Shown one piece after another: positions 17,554-25,725 of a stretch of 58,482 bases of DNA (position 1 is the first letter of the stretch; each line of letters starts with the position of its first letter). The notes beneath the pieces were generated by a model. It searched no databases and had not been told where the DNA came from. It was given only the letters and a program-made list of their open reading frames with translations. The stretch covers positions 1-58,482 of the forward strand of contig UPYT01000023.1 of NCBI GenBank assembly GCA_900538475.1, given 5' to 3'. A program made the translations under genes and the position numbers. Source of the DNA: an uncultured Clostridium sp. GTDB taxonomy: Bacteria > Bacillota > Clostridia > Lachnospirales > Lachnospiraceae.

Positions 17554-18081
17554 ATGCGTTATACGATTACTGGAAGAAATGTGAATGTGACTCCGGGGCT
17601 TCGGGCCGCCATTGAAGAAAAAATTGGAAAGCTGGATCGTTATTTCAATCCGGATACCGAGGTAATTGTGACACTCAGTGTTCAGAAAGACAGACAGAAA
17701 ATAGAGGTAACCATCCCAGTCAAAGGCAATATTATCCGCGCTGAAGAATCCAGCAGCGATATGTATGTATCCATCGATCTGGTGGAAGAGATTATCGAAC
17801 GTCAGATGAAAAAATATAAAAACAAACTCATCGACAAGAAACAGTCAGCTCAGGCCTTCTCCGCTCTCTTCCTGAACGAAGAGGTTCCTGCTGATGAAGA
17901 GATCCAGATTGTCAAAGCAAAACGCTTTGCCATGAAGCCTATGGATCCGGAAGAAGCCTGTGTACAGATGGAACTTCTGGGCCACAATTTTTACGTATTC
18001 CTGAATGCAGAGACAGAACAGGTAAATGTCGTTTATAAGCGAAAGGGCAATACCTACGGACTGATTGAACCAGAGTTTTAA
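17554..18081 (+). CDS. hpf: Ribosome hibernation promoting factor, long form
   Basis: Long HPF binds the 30S decoding region and pairs 70S ribosomes into inactive 100S dimers. The N-terminal domain (MRYTITGRNVNVTPGLRAAI) is followed by a linker and a C-terminal dimerisation domain (KRFAMKPMDPEEACVQMELL, ending in VYKRKGNTYGLIEPEF). The total is 175 residues, typical for Firmicutes. The ATG at 17554 has AAGGAG nine bases ahead. It is monocistronic, with a clear promoter and terminator. Confidence 0.95.
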   Translation: MRYTITGRNVNVTPGLRAAIEEKIGKLDRYFNPDTEVIVTLSVQKDRQKIEVTIPVKGNIIRAEESSSDMYVSIDLVEEIIERQMKKYKNKLIDKKQSAQAFSALFLNEEVPADEEIQIVKAKRFAMKPMDPEEACVQMELLGHNFYVFLNAETEQVNVVYKRKGNTYGLIEPEF

Positions 18082-18091
18082 TGCAATGATT

Positions 18092-18123
18092 CAGGGCCGG
18101 CTTTTAAGCCGGCCCTGTTTTTT
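18092..18123 (+). terminator. Rho-independent terminator of hpf
   Basis: A 12-base stem (CAGGGCCGGCTT and its complement) with a two-base loop is followed by six T. Confidence 0.93.
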
Positions 18124-18137
18124 GCCTCGTCTTATGC

Positions 18138-19325
18138 CTATATCATCTTTTTTAGCCACAAAAATCCTTTCTTTTCCGACAATACTGCCACTGCCCACGC
18201 AAAAGCAATCATGGGAATAAAGATAAACAAAGCAATATTCCGTTCTGTCAAAGGAACCGGATTGTAAGGCGCCGTCCAGGAGAACAGATAGAAGAAATAA
18301 AAGTGAGAAAAATAAATCCACTCACTCATGCTTCGCATTCTTGGAAACAGCTTCCATGAGGAACAGGAAAGCCCCATAGCCGCCTCTGTCAGAAAATAAG
18401 CGGCAGGAGCAGCTGTAAAGACCATATTGGTGTTGCTGCACCGGCTTACTTCCTTATACATCAGATACACAAAAACAAGCCCGAAAACGGCAGCCGCCGG
18501 AAATGGCATTCGGGTCTTTTTTTCTGCAAAATGCATTCCCAAAGCAAGATAAAAGCATCCGTAAAAAAGGCCGTTTCGCATGGTCATAAACCTGGGCGCA
18601 TACCACATAACCCATTCCTGAAATTTCATGGGCATCTTCTGTGTAAAATACCAGTTGTCTCCCAGACATCCAATCATAAACAAAATTCCCGTTGCCACAA
18701 GAATCTGCCAGGTCTTCAGACCTGCCTTTTTCATGGCCCACACAATCAGCACTGCTGTAATCAGCGCCGGAAGATACCACAGCTGGGCAATGGTGCTAGA
18801 AAAGAAAAAGGACCAGATATAATGTCTGACAAAGTCCCTGATGCTTTCTGTTCCGTGATACCAATTATAAATATCAATCGGCCAGTACAGCACGCACCAG
18901 AGCAGATACAGCCTGAAAATGCGCAGGCAGTAGGTAAATACCGTTCCGGTTCCGCTGCCTGTCATCCTGCGGCTTCTTCCCCTGGTGCCTGCTGCCGCGC
19001 TTTCTGCCAGTCCGCTGTTTTCCTCTTCCCCACAGTCTGCTGCGCCCCTTCTGCGGCTTCTTCTCTGCTTCCCCGTTCTCTCGGACAGTTCCAATGTCCG
19101 GCTCCTTTGGGTCCCTGTCTGGCACTCCGGCACCTTACGAAACAAGAGAAATCCTGCGATAATAAAAAATACCGGCACGGCCAGATTTGACAGCCAGCTG
19201 CCTATAAGAAGGCGCCACCGGCTATCTCCTGCATAAAAAACCTGAATCATATGGCGGGCTGCTACTAAAATCGCCAATGCAAATTTCAGAAGATCCAGCC
19301 CATAATACATCTTTCTTTTTTCCAT
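18138..19325 (-). CDS. Acyltransferase family 3 membrane protein
   Basis: A membrane acyltransferase of about 395 residues with many hydrophobic helices. The N-terminal GLDLLKFALAILVAARH carries the catalytic-type histidine of the OafA/WecH family, which transfers acyl groups to cell-surface polymers. An unusual arginine- and glycine-rich polar stretch of about 60 residues (roughly 67-130) interrupts the fold after the second helix. The GTG at 19340 overlaps the stop of the preceding gene, but the ATG at 19325 has GGGAG at good spacing. Adjacency to an NlpC/P60 hydrolase suggests a cell-wall role, by inference. Confidence 0.85.
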   Translation of the reverse strand: MEKRKMYYGLDLLKFALAILVAARHMIQVFYAGDSRWRLLIGSWLSNLAVPVFFIIAGFLLFRKVPECQTGTQRSRTLELSERTGKQRRSRRRGAADCGEEENSGLAESAAAGTRGRSRRMTGSGTGTVFTYCLRIFRLYLLWCVLYWPIDIYNWYHGTESIRDFVRHYIWSFFFSSTIAQLWYLPALITAVLIVWAMKKAGLKTWQILVATGILFMIGCLGDNWYFTQKMPMKFQEWVMWYAPRFMTMRNGLFYGCFYLALGMHFAEKKTRMPFPAAAVFGLVFVYLMYKEVSRCSNTNMVFTAAPAAYFLTEAAMGLSCSSWKLFPRMRSMSEWIYFSHFYFFYLFSWTAPYNPVPLTERNIALFIFIPMIAFAWAVAVLSEKKGFLWLKKMI

Positions 19326-19339
19326 ATTCTGTGCTCCCA

Positions 19340-20779
19340 CTAATCCAGGAAGGTAACAGCCTTACATGGCGTTCGATAATTGGCCGGTGCAATCAGAATT
19401 CCTGTTCTTTCATTGCTGGAGTGGATAACCTGTCCGCCTCCTATGTAAAGAGCTACGTGGTTAATATAGCTGCCGCTGCCGTAAAACAGCAGATCTCCCG
19501 GCTGAACAGCTGATATGGAGATCTCTTTTCCATTAGCCGCCTGATCTCTGGAGCTTCTTCCTATCTCAATTCCAAAATTCTTGAAAATACTCTGCGTAAA
19601 TCCAGAGCAGTCAGCGCCATTTGTCAGACTGGTTCCTCCATAAACATATGGATTGCCCAAAAACTGCTTTGCATAGGCTACAATCGCTGTTCGTGTAGCA
19701 GAAGCCACTGCAGCAGATCCTGGACCTCCGCCAGCGAGAACTACAGATGCACTCGGCTTTTCGCCCTGGGAATTTCCTGCGGGCTTTGAACTGCTCTGCG
19801 GCTGACTTCCTGGAGCCTGACTGCCAGAACTGCTGCTGGAGCTGCCTCCAGGCGCAGCGCCCTGAATCACTGCCGCCTGAGGCGGATTTGAGCCGGAATC
19901 TGTTCCCGTACTACTGCCTGGCTGACTGCTTCCTGGCTTCACATCAGCTGCCGGCTTGGAGTCCTGTCCAGCCTCCGTCTGGCCGGACCCCGTCTGACTG
20001 CCGGATACTCCCGGATTTGCCTCGATGATCAGCTGTCCCTCTCCCGGTCTGGCCGCAGCCTGGCCGGAAGTATTTGAAGAATCTGTGCTTTCCTGCTTTG
20101 CCTCTACCAGAATCACCTGCTGCAAAGCTGCAATCGCCGCGTCTGCCTCCTGCTTTCTTCTGGCTTCTTCTTCTTTCTTTGCCGTTTCCTCCTCAAGAGA
20201 AACAGCCTGATCAAATTCCACCTCTGCCTTACAGTAATCCTTAGATACATATCCTACCAGGTCTGAGTCAATCTCCACCTGAAAAAACTCTCCGGCATCT
20301 GCCTTTACCACATAGCGGGCGCCCTGAGACAACAGCGTCAAAGTATTACTGGTCAGGTTCGGCTCCTCCCGCAGGCGGAGACTTTCTGTATTGATGGTAA
20401 CAAATTCCCGCCCAATAGACTGGGCCAGGGTCTCCGCCTCTGCCCCGGTAATAAAATACTGAGCTTTGATAAATCCATTCACAGTACCAGACTGAATCCG
20501 GTACCATTTGCCGCCCTCTCCTTCCACAGTCTCCAAAATCGTAGCAGCACAGTTATTGTAAATCTTTCCTACAATATCACTGTCTGTATTCGCTTCCTTC
20601 CGGATATTCACATAATCTGTCACCTGGGAAACTGCAATATTCTCATAATCTGCCGGGGCTGCAACCAGCGTCACCGGATGGACAGACTTTGCCGCATCTG
20701 CATACACATGCATTGAAATCGTCCCTGCAAATGCCACACACATACAGCCTGCTGCCAGTGCTTTTACAATCGTTCTCAT
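19340..20779 (-). CDS. Secreted SH3 and NlpC/P60 peptidoglycan hydrolase
   Basis: The 479-residue protein has a signal peptide (VKALAAGCMCVAFAGTISMH), two bacterial SH3-like domains (about 48-110 and 124-185, each with VNIRKEA or SLRLREEP), a Glu/Lys helix, a long Ser/Gly/Pro/Gln linker (about 230-355) and a C-terminal NlpC/P60 domain. The catalytic cysteine is in GADCSGFTQSIF and the histidine in INHVALYIGGGQVIH. Such enzymes cut peptide cross-links in the wall. The long low-complexity linker probably spans the wall. Confidence 0.92.
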   Translation of the reverse strand: MRTIVKALAAGCMCVAFAGTISMHVYADAAKSVHPVTLVAAPADYENIAVSQVTDYVNIRKEANTDSDIVGKIYNNCAATILETVEGEGGKWYRIQSGTVNGFIKAQYFITGAEAETLAQSIGREFVTINTESLRLREEPNLTSNTLTLLSQGARYVVKADAGEFFQVEIDSDLVGYVSKDYCKAEVEFDQAVSLEEETAKKEEEARRKQEADAAIAALQQVILVEAKQESTDSSNTSGQAAARPGEGQLIIEANPGVSGSQTGSGQTEAGQDSKPAADVKPGSSQPGSSTGTDSGSNPPQAAVIQGAAPGGSSSSSSGSQAPGSQPQSSSKPAGNSQGEKPSASVVLAGGGPGSAAVASATRTAIVAYAKQFLGNPYVYGGTSLTNGADCSGFTQSIFKNFGIEIGRSSRDQAANGKEISISAVQPGDLLFYGSGSYINHVALYIGGGQVIHSSNERTGILIAPANYRTPCKAVTFLD

Positions 20780-20794
20780 TGGTTGCCTGCCTCT

Positions 20795-21817
20795 CTAATG
20801 TTCTGTCAGATATCGTTCTGCACTGGTAACTGCATTTGCGCCGTCCGCTACTGCGGTTACAATCTGACGCAGCTGCTTCTTTCTCACATCTCCTGCTGCA
20901 AAAACACCTGGAACTCCTGTCTCGCAGGTTTCATCAGCTGCAATATATCCATGATCCAGGGTAAGCAGCTGGGAAAACGGCTGGCTGTTCGGAGTAATTC
21001 CAACTGCCACAAACACACCGTCCACCGAAAGCTCGGACTGCTCCTGTGTTTTTACATTCTTCACAGCAAGGGAATTCACTTTTCCATCTCCGCGAATCTC
21101 CTCTACTACAGTATCCCAGAGCACAGTCACATTGTCCAGAGCAAACAGCTTTTCCTGAAGAGATCTTGCCCCTCTCAGCTGATCTCTGCGGTGAATCAGA
21201 TAAACCTGCTCGCACATCCGGGCCAGAAAAATCGCATCTTCAATCGCCACATCTCCGCCGCCTACAACAGCCGTTACCTTCTTCCGGAAAAATGCTCCGT
21301 CACAGGTGGCACAGTAGCTGACGCCCATACCGCCGAATTCCTCCTCACCGGGAACTCCCAGCTTGCTGTGCATGGCTCCGGAAGCAATAATTACCGTTTT
21401 TGCATAATAGGTATCCTTTTTTCCGATGATTCGCTTCATCACAGCAGAATTTCCAGTTTTCTCTGCCGCACTTTTGGACATCATGGAATCAGAAATTTCA
21501 CGAAGCTCGGCTGCCTGCAGCTGTTCCTCTCCCTGCTGCTCCTCTGTCTTTACCAGCTCGATCCCCTCTACCTCATCCTCACAGAATACAGCCTCCAGCT
21601 GGTCTGCATGCTGACGCAGCTTCATTCCCAGATCAAAACCATTGATCCCGGGAAATCCCGGATAATTGTCTACCTCATAGGTACTCAAAACCTGTCCGCC
21701 GCTCATCATTTCTTTTTCAATAACCAGCGTATTTAACCTTGCTCTCTGGGCATAAATTGCCGCTGCCAGTCCTGCCGGTCCAGATCCGATAATAACCAAA
21801 TCATACTGTTTTTCCAT
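20795..21817 (-). CDS. trxB: Thioredoxin reductase with an extra internal segment
   Basis: TrxB transfers electrons from NADPH to thioredoxin. It shows the FAD loop IIGSGPAGLAAAIYAQRA, the redox pair in SYCATCDGAFF, the NADPH loop VVGGGDVAIEDA and the C-terminal GVFAAGDVR. At 340 residues it exceeds the usual 305-315. The excess is a polar, Glu/Gln/Ser-rich insertion at about residues 83-130, in the FAD domain between the HADQLEA helix and the AKTVIIASGA strand. All active residues are retained, so activity is expected. Confidence 0.92.
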   Translation of the reverse strand: MEKQYDLVIIGSGPAGLAAAIYAQRARLNTLVIEKEMMSGGQVLSTYEVDNYPGFPGINGFDLGMKLRQHADQLEAVFCEDEVEGIELVKTEEQQGEEQLQAAELREISDSMMSKSAAEKTGNSAVMKRIIGKKDTYYAKTVIIASGAMHSKLGVPGEEEFGGMGVSYCATCDGAFFRKKVTAVVGGGDVAIEDAIFLARMCEQVYLIHRRDQLRGARSLQEKLFALDNVTVLWDTVVEEIRGDGKVNSLAVKNVKTQEQSELSVDGVFVAVGITPNSQPFSQLLTLDHGYIAADETCETGVPGVFAAGDVRKKQLRQIVTAVADGANAVTSAERYLTEH

Positions 21818-21969
21818 ATGTCCGTCTCACCTCTTATAATTCATTTGACATAAAATAACTGCAAAAATAAGTATAACACAAGTTATTTTAAAGATACAGG
21901 CTCTTCTTAAAAATGTAAATGAATTGTAACCTTTTTTATGCTATAATACCCATAAAGGAGAGTGATTTT

Positions 21970-22701
21970 ATGGCGAAAAAAGTTGTTCTTGTCACTGGCG
22001 CTTCCCGCGGAATCGGAAAAGCCATAGCGGTTAAATTTGCCAAAAAAGGATATAATGTAGTGATCAGCTGTGCTCACAGAGAGGCGGAGCTGATGCAGGC
22101 AAAAAAAGAAATTGAAGGCTATCAGGTTTCCTGCCTTGCCTTTCTGGGCGATATGGGAGACATGAGCACCTGCGAAACGATGTTTCAGCAGATTAAAAAA
22201 CAATTCGGAACTCTGGATGTCCTGGTAAACAATGCAGGAATATCTTATATTGGACTGCTGCAGGATATGACCTCCGATGACTGGGATCGAATTGTCCGAA
22301 CCAACCTGACCTCTGTATTTAACTGCTGTAAGCTGGCCATTCCCATGATGTTGTCAGCAGAAAAGGGAAAAATCATCAATATTTCTTCTGTCTGGGGTAA
22401 TGTAGGAGCATCCTGTGAGGTTGCTTACTCTGCCACAAAAGGCGGAATCAACGCTTTCACCAAGGCTCTTGCCAAGGAACTGGCTCCCAGCAATATCCAG
22501 GTCAATGCCGTGGCCTGCGGAGCCATTGACACAGAAATGAACCAGTGGCTGGAGGAAGATGAACTGATCCAGCTGGTAGAAGAAATTCCAGCCGGACGGC
22601 TGGGCCAGGCAGAAGAGGTTGCCGACTTCGTTTACCATCTGGGTTACAAGGGCACCTATCTGACCAGTCAGATTATCAGTATGGATGGCGGCTGGACATA
22701 A
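21970..22701 (+). CDS. Short-chain dehydrogenase/reductase (FabG-like)
   Basis: The protein of about 243 residues has the cofactor motif VTGASRGIGKAI, VNNAGISYIG, the catalytic serine segment INISSVWG and YSATKGGINAF with Tyr and Lys, and ends in a FabG-like SQIISMDGGWT. The ATG at 21970 has AAAGGAG upstream, and a TATAAT at about 21941-21946 may be its -10 box. FabG-like SDRs reduce 3-oxoacyl thioesters, but it stands apart from any fatty-acid genes, so the substrate is open. Confidence 0.85.
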   Translation: MAKKVVLVTGASRGIGKAIAVKFAKKGYNVVISCAHREAELMQAKKEIEGYQVSCLAFLGDMGDMSTCETMFQQIKKQFGTLDVLVNNAGISYIGLLQDMTSDDWDRIVRTNLTSVFNCCKLAIPMMLSAEKGKIINISSVWGNVGASCEVAYSATKGGINAFTKALAKELAPSNIQVNAVACGAIDTEMNQWLEEDELIQLVEEIPAGRLGQAEEVADFVYHLGYKGTYLTSQIISMDGGWT

Positions 22702-22715
22702 TTCTCTGATCACAA

Positions 22716-22750
22716 ACCGCGCCGCGGCATCTTCCTGTGCCCGGCGCGGT
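22716..22750. terminator. GC-rich hairpin between convergent genes
   Basis: ACCGCGCCG (22716-22724) and CGGCGCGGT (22742-22750) pair over a 17-base loop between the convergent SDR and GreA-like genes. No T-tract follows, so termination is likely but not certain. Confidence 0.45.
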
Positions 22751-22785
22751 CGCTTTCCGTATCAGTCCTGTTATCCACAGATTTT

Positions 22786-23286
22786 CTAAAATTTTCTGAT
22801 CTCATCCCCAAAATCAGAGGTGTTTTCAATCTTCTTTATCACCACATAATAACTATAGGTATCGCTGGCCTTAACCAGAACACGCTCCCCCACCTTATGC
22901 CGCAGAATTGCCTTCCCCAAGGGAGACTCTGTGCTGATCATATTGTGCATGGAATTGCCCCGGATGCTGGTGACCAGCTTGTATACCTCCTCCTCGTCAT
23001 CATCCTCCATGTAAAGGGTCACCGTATTATTGATTCCCACCTCATCCTCTCTGGATGTATCCGAAATAAGAATGGCATTTTTTAACATATTTTCCAGATA
23101 GCGGATCCGGCTTTCATTCTGATTCTTCTCCCGCTTTGCTGCATGGTATTCAAAATTTTCACTGAGATCTCCATGGGCCCGCGCTTCCTTTACTGCCTCT
23201 AAACACTCCGGACGAACAACCAGTTTTCTGTGCTCGATTTCCGCCTGAATTTTTTCCACATCTGTTTTGGTCAATTTTTCCCGCAT
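22786..23286 (-). CDS. GreA/GreB-type transcription elongation factor
   Basis: The 166-residue protein has an N-terminal coiled coil with the Gre signature ARAHGDLSENFEYHAAKREK (residues about 34-53, with the acidic tip DLSEN) and a C-terminal FKBP-like domain with ESPLGKAILRHKVGERV. Gre factors stimulate RNA polymerase to cleave backtracked transcripts. The core match is clear. It may be the main GreA or a second paralogue, since no flanking lysS is present here. Confidence 0.88.
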   Translation of the reverse strand: MREKLTKTDVEKIQAEIEHRKLVVRPECLEAVKEARAHGDLSENFEYHAAKREKNQNESRIRYLENMLKNAILISDTSREDEVGINNTVTLYMEDDDEEEVYKLVTSIRGNSMHNMISTESPLGKAILRHKVGERVLVKASDTYSYYVVIKKIENTSDFGDEIRKF

Positions 23287-23340
23287 ATTTTCCCCTGCCT
23301 TTCTCTACTGTCAAAAGCTTTCTCCCGCCTACCTGAATTG

Positions 23341-24696
23341 CTACGCCAAATCACGAAATTCCTCTCTCCACCAAAAAGCTGCCCCTGCAATAAAAAGAAA
23401 GCAGATTACCCATGTCACAGGCTCACAGGCACAGACTGCCGGATAGCCCATTACCGGAACAATCCAGTATCCAAAAATCACCTTTCCAATCAGCTCCAGG
23501 CTGCTGCATAAAAGCGGAGCAATTCTGTGCCGCATTCCCTGCAGAGCATTTCTCATAATCACAAGAAAACCCATAGGCGGAAACATAGGAATACTTACAC
23601 GAATATACAAAGCCGCATTGGCAATCACATCCCTGCTCTGGCTTCCTGTAATCAGCTCCACTGCCGCTGGTGCAAGAAAAACTGCAAAAAACAGAGCAAA
23701 AATCCACCAGGCCAGATACATGAAAAAAGCCGCCTTTACTCCTTTGGCAATCCTTCCTCTCTTTCCAGCTCCAAAGTTCTGACTGGCAAAGGTAGCGCAG
23801 CTGGAAGACAAAGCTCCGCCCGGCATCATAAACAACTCCACCAGACGCCGTCCACCTACCTGGGCCGCAATATAAACGCTTCCCAGCGCATTGATACTGC
23901 TCTGCAGAATCACGCTTCCAATGCTGTAAATCGTACTCATCATCGCCATACTAAGGCCAGTCACAAACATTTCTCCGGAAAGCTCCGGCGCTGCTTTTAA
24001 ATCCTCCAGTCTAAAACGCATCTGGGCATAATTGCGCACAATATAGACAAAGCCCATTGCTGCGCTGATTCCCTGGGAGATGACTGTCGCTGCCGCCGCG
24101 CCCCGCACTCCCATGCCCAAAGGCCCCATAAATAAATAATCCAGTCCCACATTCAATCCGCAGCTGAACATCAGGAAATACAGAGGCGTCATACTGTTTC
24201 CCACAGACCGCAAAAGCCCCGCCTCCAGATTATAGGCCATCGTCAGCGGAATTCCTGCCAGGATTACCGTAATATAGCTTAAAGCGCCTTCCATTACAGT
24301 ATCCGGCGTATTCAAAGCAGACAGCAGCGGACACCGCAGCGCCAGAAAACCTCCCGTCAAAACCACAGCCCAGATGGCAGCCAGCACCACCATCCATCCA
24401 GATGCCCGGCGGACTCCCCACTCATCACCTGCGCCGAAAAACCGGCTTACCACCAGAGCAAAGCCTGTATTCAGGCCAAAGGCAAATCCTGTAATTGTGC
24501 TGTAAAGCGCTGCTGTCGCACCAATCTGTGCAAGCGCTCCATCTCCCAGCAGATGACCGGCAATGGCAGTGTCTGCCAGATTATAAAACTGCTGAAACAG
24601 ATTCCCCAGAAAAATCGGAAGAGCAAAAGCAAACAAAAGCTTCGCCGCACTTCCCTCTGTCATATCCATGACCCGTGTATTTCTTACTTTCTGCAT
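23341..24696 (-). CDS. MATE family efflux transporter
   Basis: About 451 residues with twelve hydrophobic helices. The N-terminal MTEGSAAKLLFAFALPIFLGNLFQQFYN is the usual MATE opening, here split as MTEGSAAKLLFAFALPIF and FQQFYNLADTAIAGHLLG. MATE proteins export cationic drugs or metabolites using Na+ or H+. The frame is open from 24759, but the ATG at 24696 has CAGGAG at the right distance. A promoter lies at 24783-24810. Confidence 0.92.
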   Translation of the reverse strand: MQKVRNTRVMDMTEGSAAKLLFAFALPIFLGNLFQQFYNLADTAIAGHLLGDGALAQIGATAALYSTITGFAFGLNTGFALVVSRFFGAGDEWGVRRASGWMVVLAAIWAVVLTGGFLALRCPLLSALNTPDTVMEGALSYITVILAGIPLTMAYNLEAGLLRSVGNSMTPLYFLMFSCGLNVGLDYLFMGPLGMGVRGAAAATVISQGISAAMGFVYIVRNYAQMRFRLEDLKAAPELSGEMFVTGLSMAMMSTIYSIGSVILQSSINALGSVYIAAQVGGRRLVELFMMPGGALSSSCATFASQNFGAGKRGRIAKGVKAAFFMYLAWWIFALFFAVFLAPAAVELITGSQSRDVIANAALYIRVSIPMFPPMGFLVIMRNALQGMRHRIAPLLCSSLELIGKVIFGYWIVPVMGYPAVCACEPVTWVICFLFIAGAAFWWREEFRDLA

Positions 24697-24782
24697 CCTT
24701 TTACTCCTGGTACATATTTTGCATATCGGGTCAATCACTCCGAACCACAAATCGGGCACCCATTCTCTGTCCCCAACACCAT

Positions 24783-24810
24783 ATTATATAAAATAGCAGA
24801 AAGATTGCAA
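24783..24810 (-). promoter_or_regulatory. Sigma-A promoter of the MATE gene
   Basis: On the minus strand TTGCAA (24805-24810), a 16-base spacer and TATAAT (24783-24788). A small hairpin, GGCGTTT-GCG-AAACGCC, lies upstream at 24853-24869. Confidence 0.65.
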
Positions 24811-24904
24811 TACCTTTCTGGCAAACTCCCTTTCTATTTATCTCATTATTTAGGCGTTTGCGAAACGCCACAAGCCGTATAAATATGGCATTTTTTTGTT
24901 TCTA

Positions 24905-25136
24905 AAATAAAATATCTCCTCAAGGTTTATGGTAAAATAGAGTTGTCGAAAAACTATCAACCAATCCACCTAAAGGAGATATATCTATATGATAACATAT
25001 AAACAGCTCACTTTGGCAGAAATTTTTGAAGATTGCCACAATAAATTCGACAACGACAAATACCAGTTTCTTTCACTTCTTAATGACGCATTTTCAATCC
25101 GGATTGCAAACTTGTTTCGCGATTACCTATATCCCA
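24905..25136 (+). mobile_element. IS transposase N-terminal remnant
   Basis: After AAAGGAG, an ATG at 24989 opens a frame starting MITYKQLTLAEIFEDC and NKFDNDKYQFLSLLND, which I recognise as the N-terminus of a DDE transposase widespread in Lachnospiraceae. The similarity stops after about 33 residues. The following codons do not continue the family, and the frame then runs antisense through the FMN-reductase gene. The upstream 60-80 bases probably include the left IS end. The break falls exactly at the downstream border of the sigma-54 acyl-CoA cluster. Confidence 0.7.
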
Positions 25137-25721
25137 TTATTCTGCATATATATTTTTTCCAAACTCAAATGCCTTCTGTAAATAACCGGTTCTCTCGATT
25201 TTTGGTTCTCCATTTGTATTACCGCATCCTCCAGCCAATACCATACCTTTATCATGAAAACCAATATAATTTACAATACTGAATCTGTAAAATCCAACGG
25301 ACTGTTCAAAAGCCCAAAATGTATTAGCGGCTGCTGTCATCAGTAATGCGCTGTCTTTTTCAGGATATTTTTCCACCCTTCCCATAGCAGGATGGGGATC
25401 CGACTGGGCAATAGAATAAAACCGCTCAAGGAAAGCTTTTAACCTTGAGGATATAGACCAATAATATAAAGGAGATGCAAATACAATACAGTCTGCCTCC
25501 ATAATTTTAGGTATCATTTCATTGAAACAATCATTTTGTACACAAGGTTTTCCATACCGGCATGCATTACATCCAAGACATCCGTTCACCTGATGTTTTA
25601 TAAGTGAAATCACCTCAATCTGGTTTCCAGCCTCCTCTGCTCCCTGTTTGAATTGTTCTACAAGCTGGGCTGTATTTCCATGAGCTCTTCCTCCGCCTTG
25701 TACAACAAGTATTTTTTTCAT
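25137..25721 (-). CDS. NADPH-dependent FMN reductase / flavodoxin-like protein
   Basis: The 194-residue protein begins MKKILVVQGGGRAHGNTAQL, the flavin phosphate loop of this fold, and has ASPLYYWSISSRLKAFLERF in the middle. A cysteine cluster (C48, C51, C54, C60, C65) resembles iron-sulfur flavoproteins, though the last spacing differs from the classical form. It is the final gene of the sigma-54 cluster, four bases after the enoate-reductase-like gene, so it may supply or accept electrons for it. The partner is inferred. Confidence 0.8.
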   Translation of the reverse strand: MKKILVVQGGGRAHGNTAQLVEQFKQGAEEAGNQIEVISLIKHQVNGCLGCNACRYGKPCVQNDCFNEMIPKIMEADCIVFASPLYYWSISSRLKAFLERFYSIAQSDPHPAMGRVEKYPEKDSALLMTAAANTFWAFEQSVGFYRFSIVNYIGFHDKGMVLAGGCGNTNGEPKIERTGYLQKAFEFGKNIYAE

Positions 25722-25725
25722 ATTT

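Noticed and set aside
20783..21736. 317-codon plus-strand open frame
   Set aside because: Lies fully antisense to trxB, whose motifs are unmistakable.
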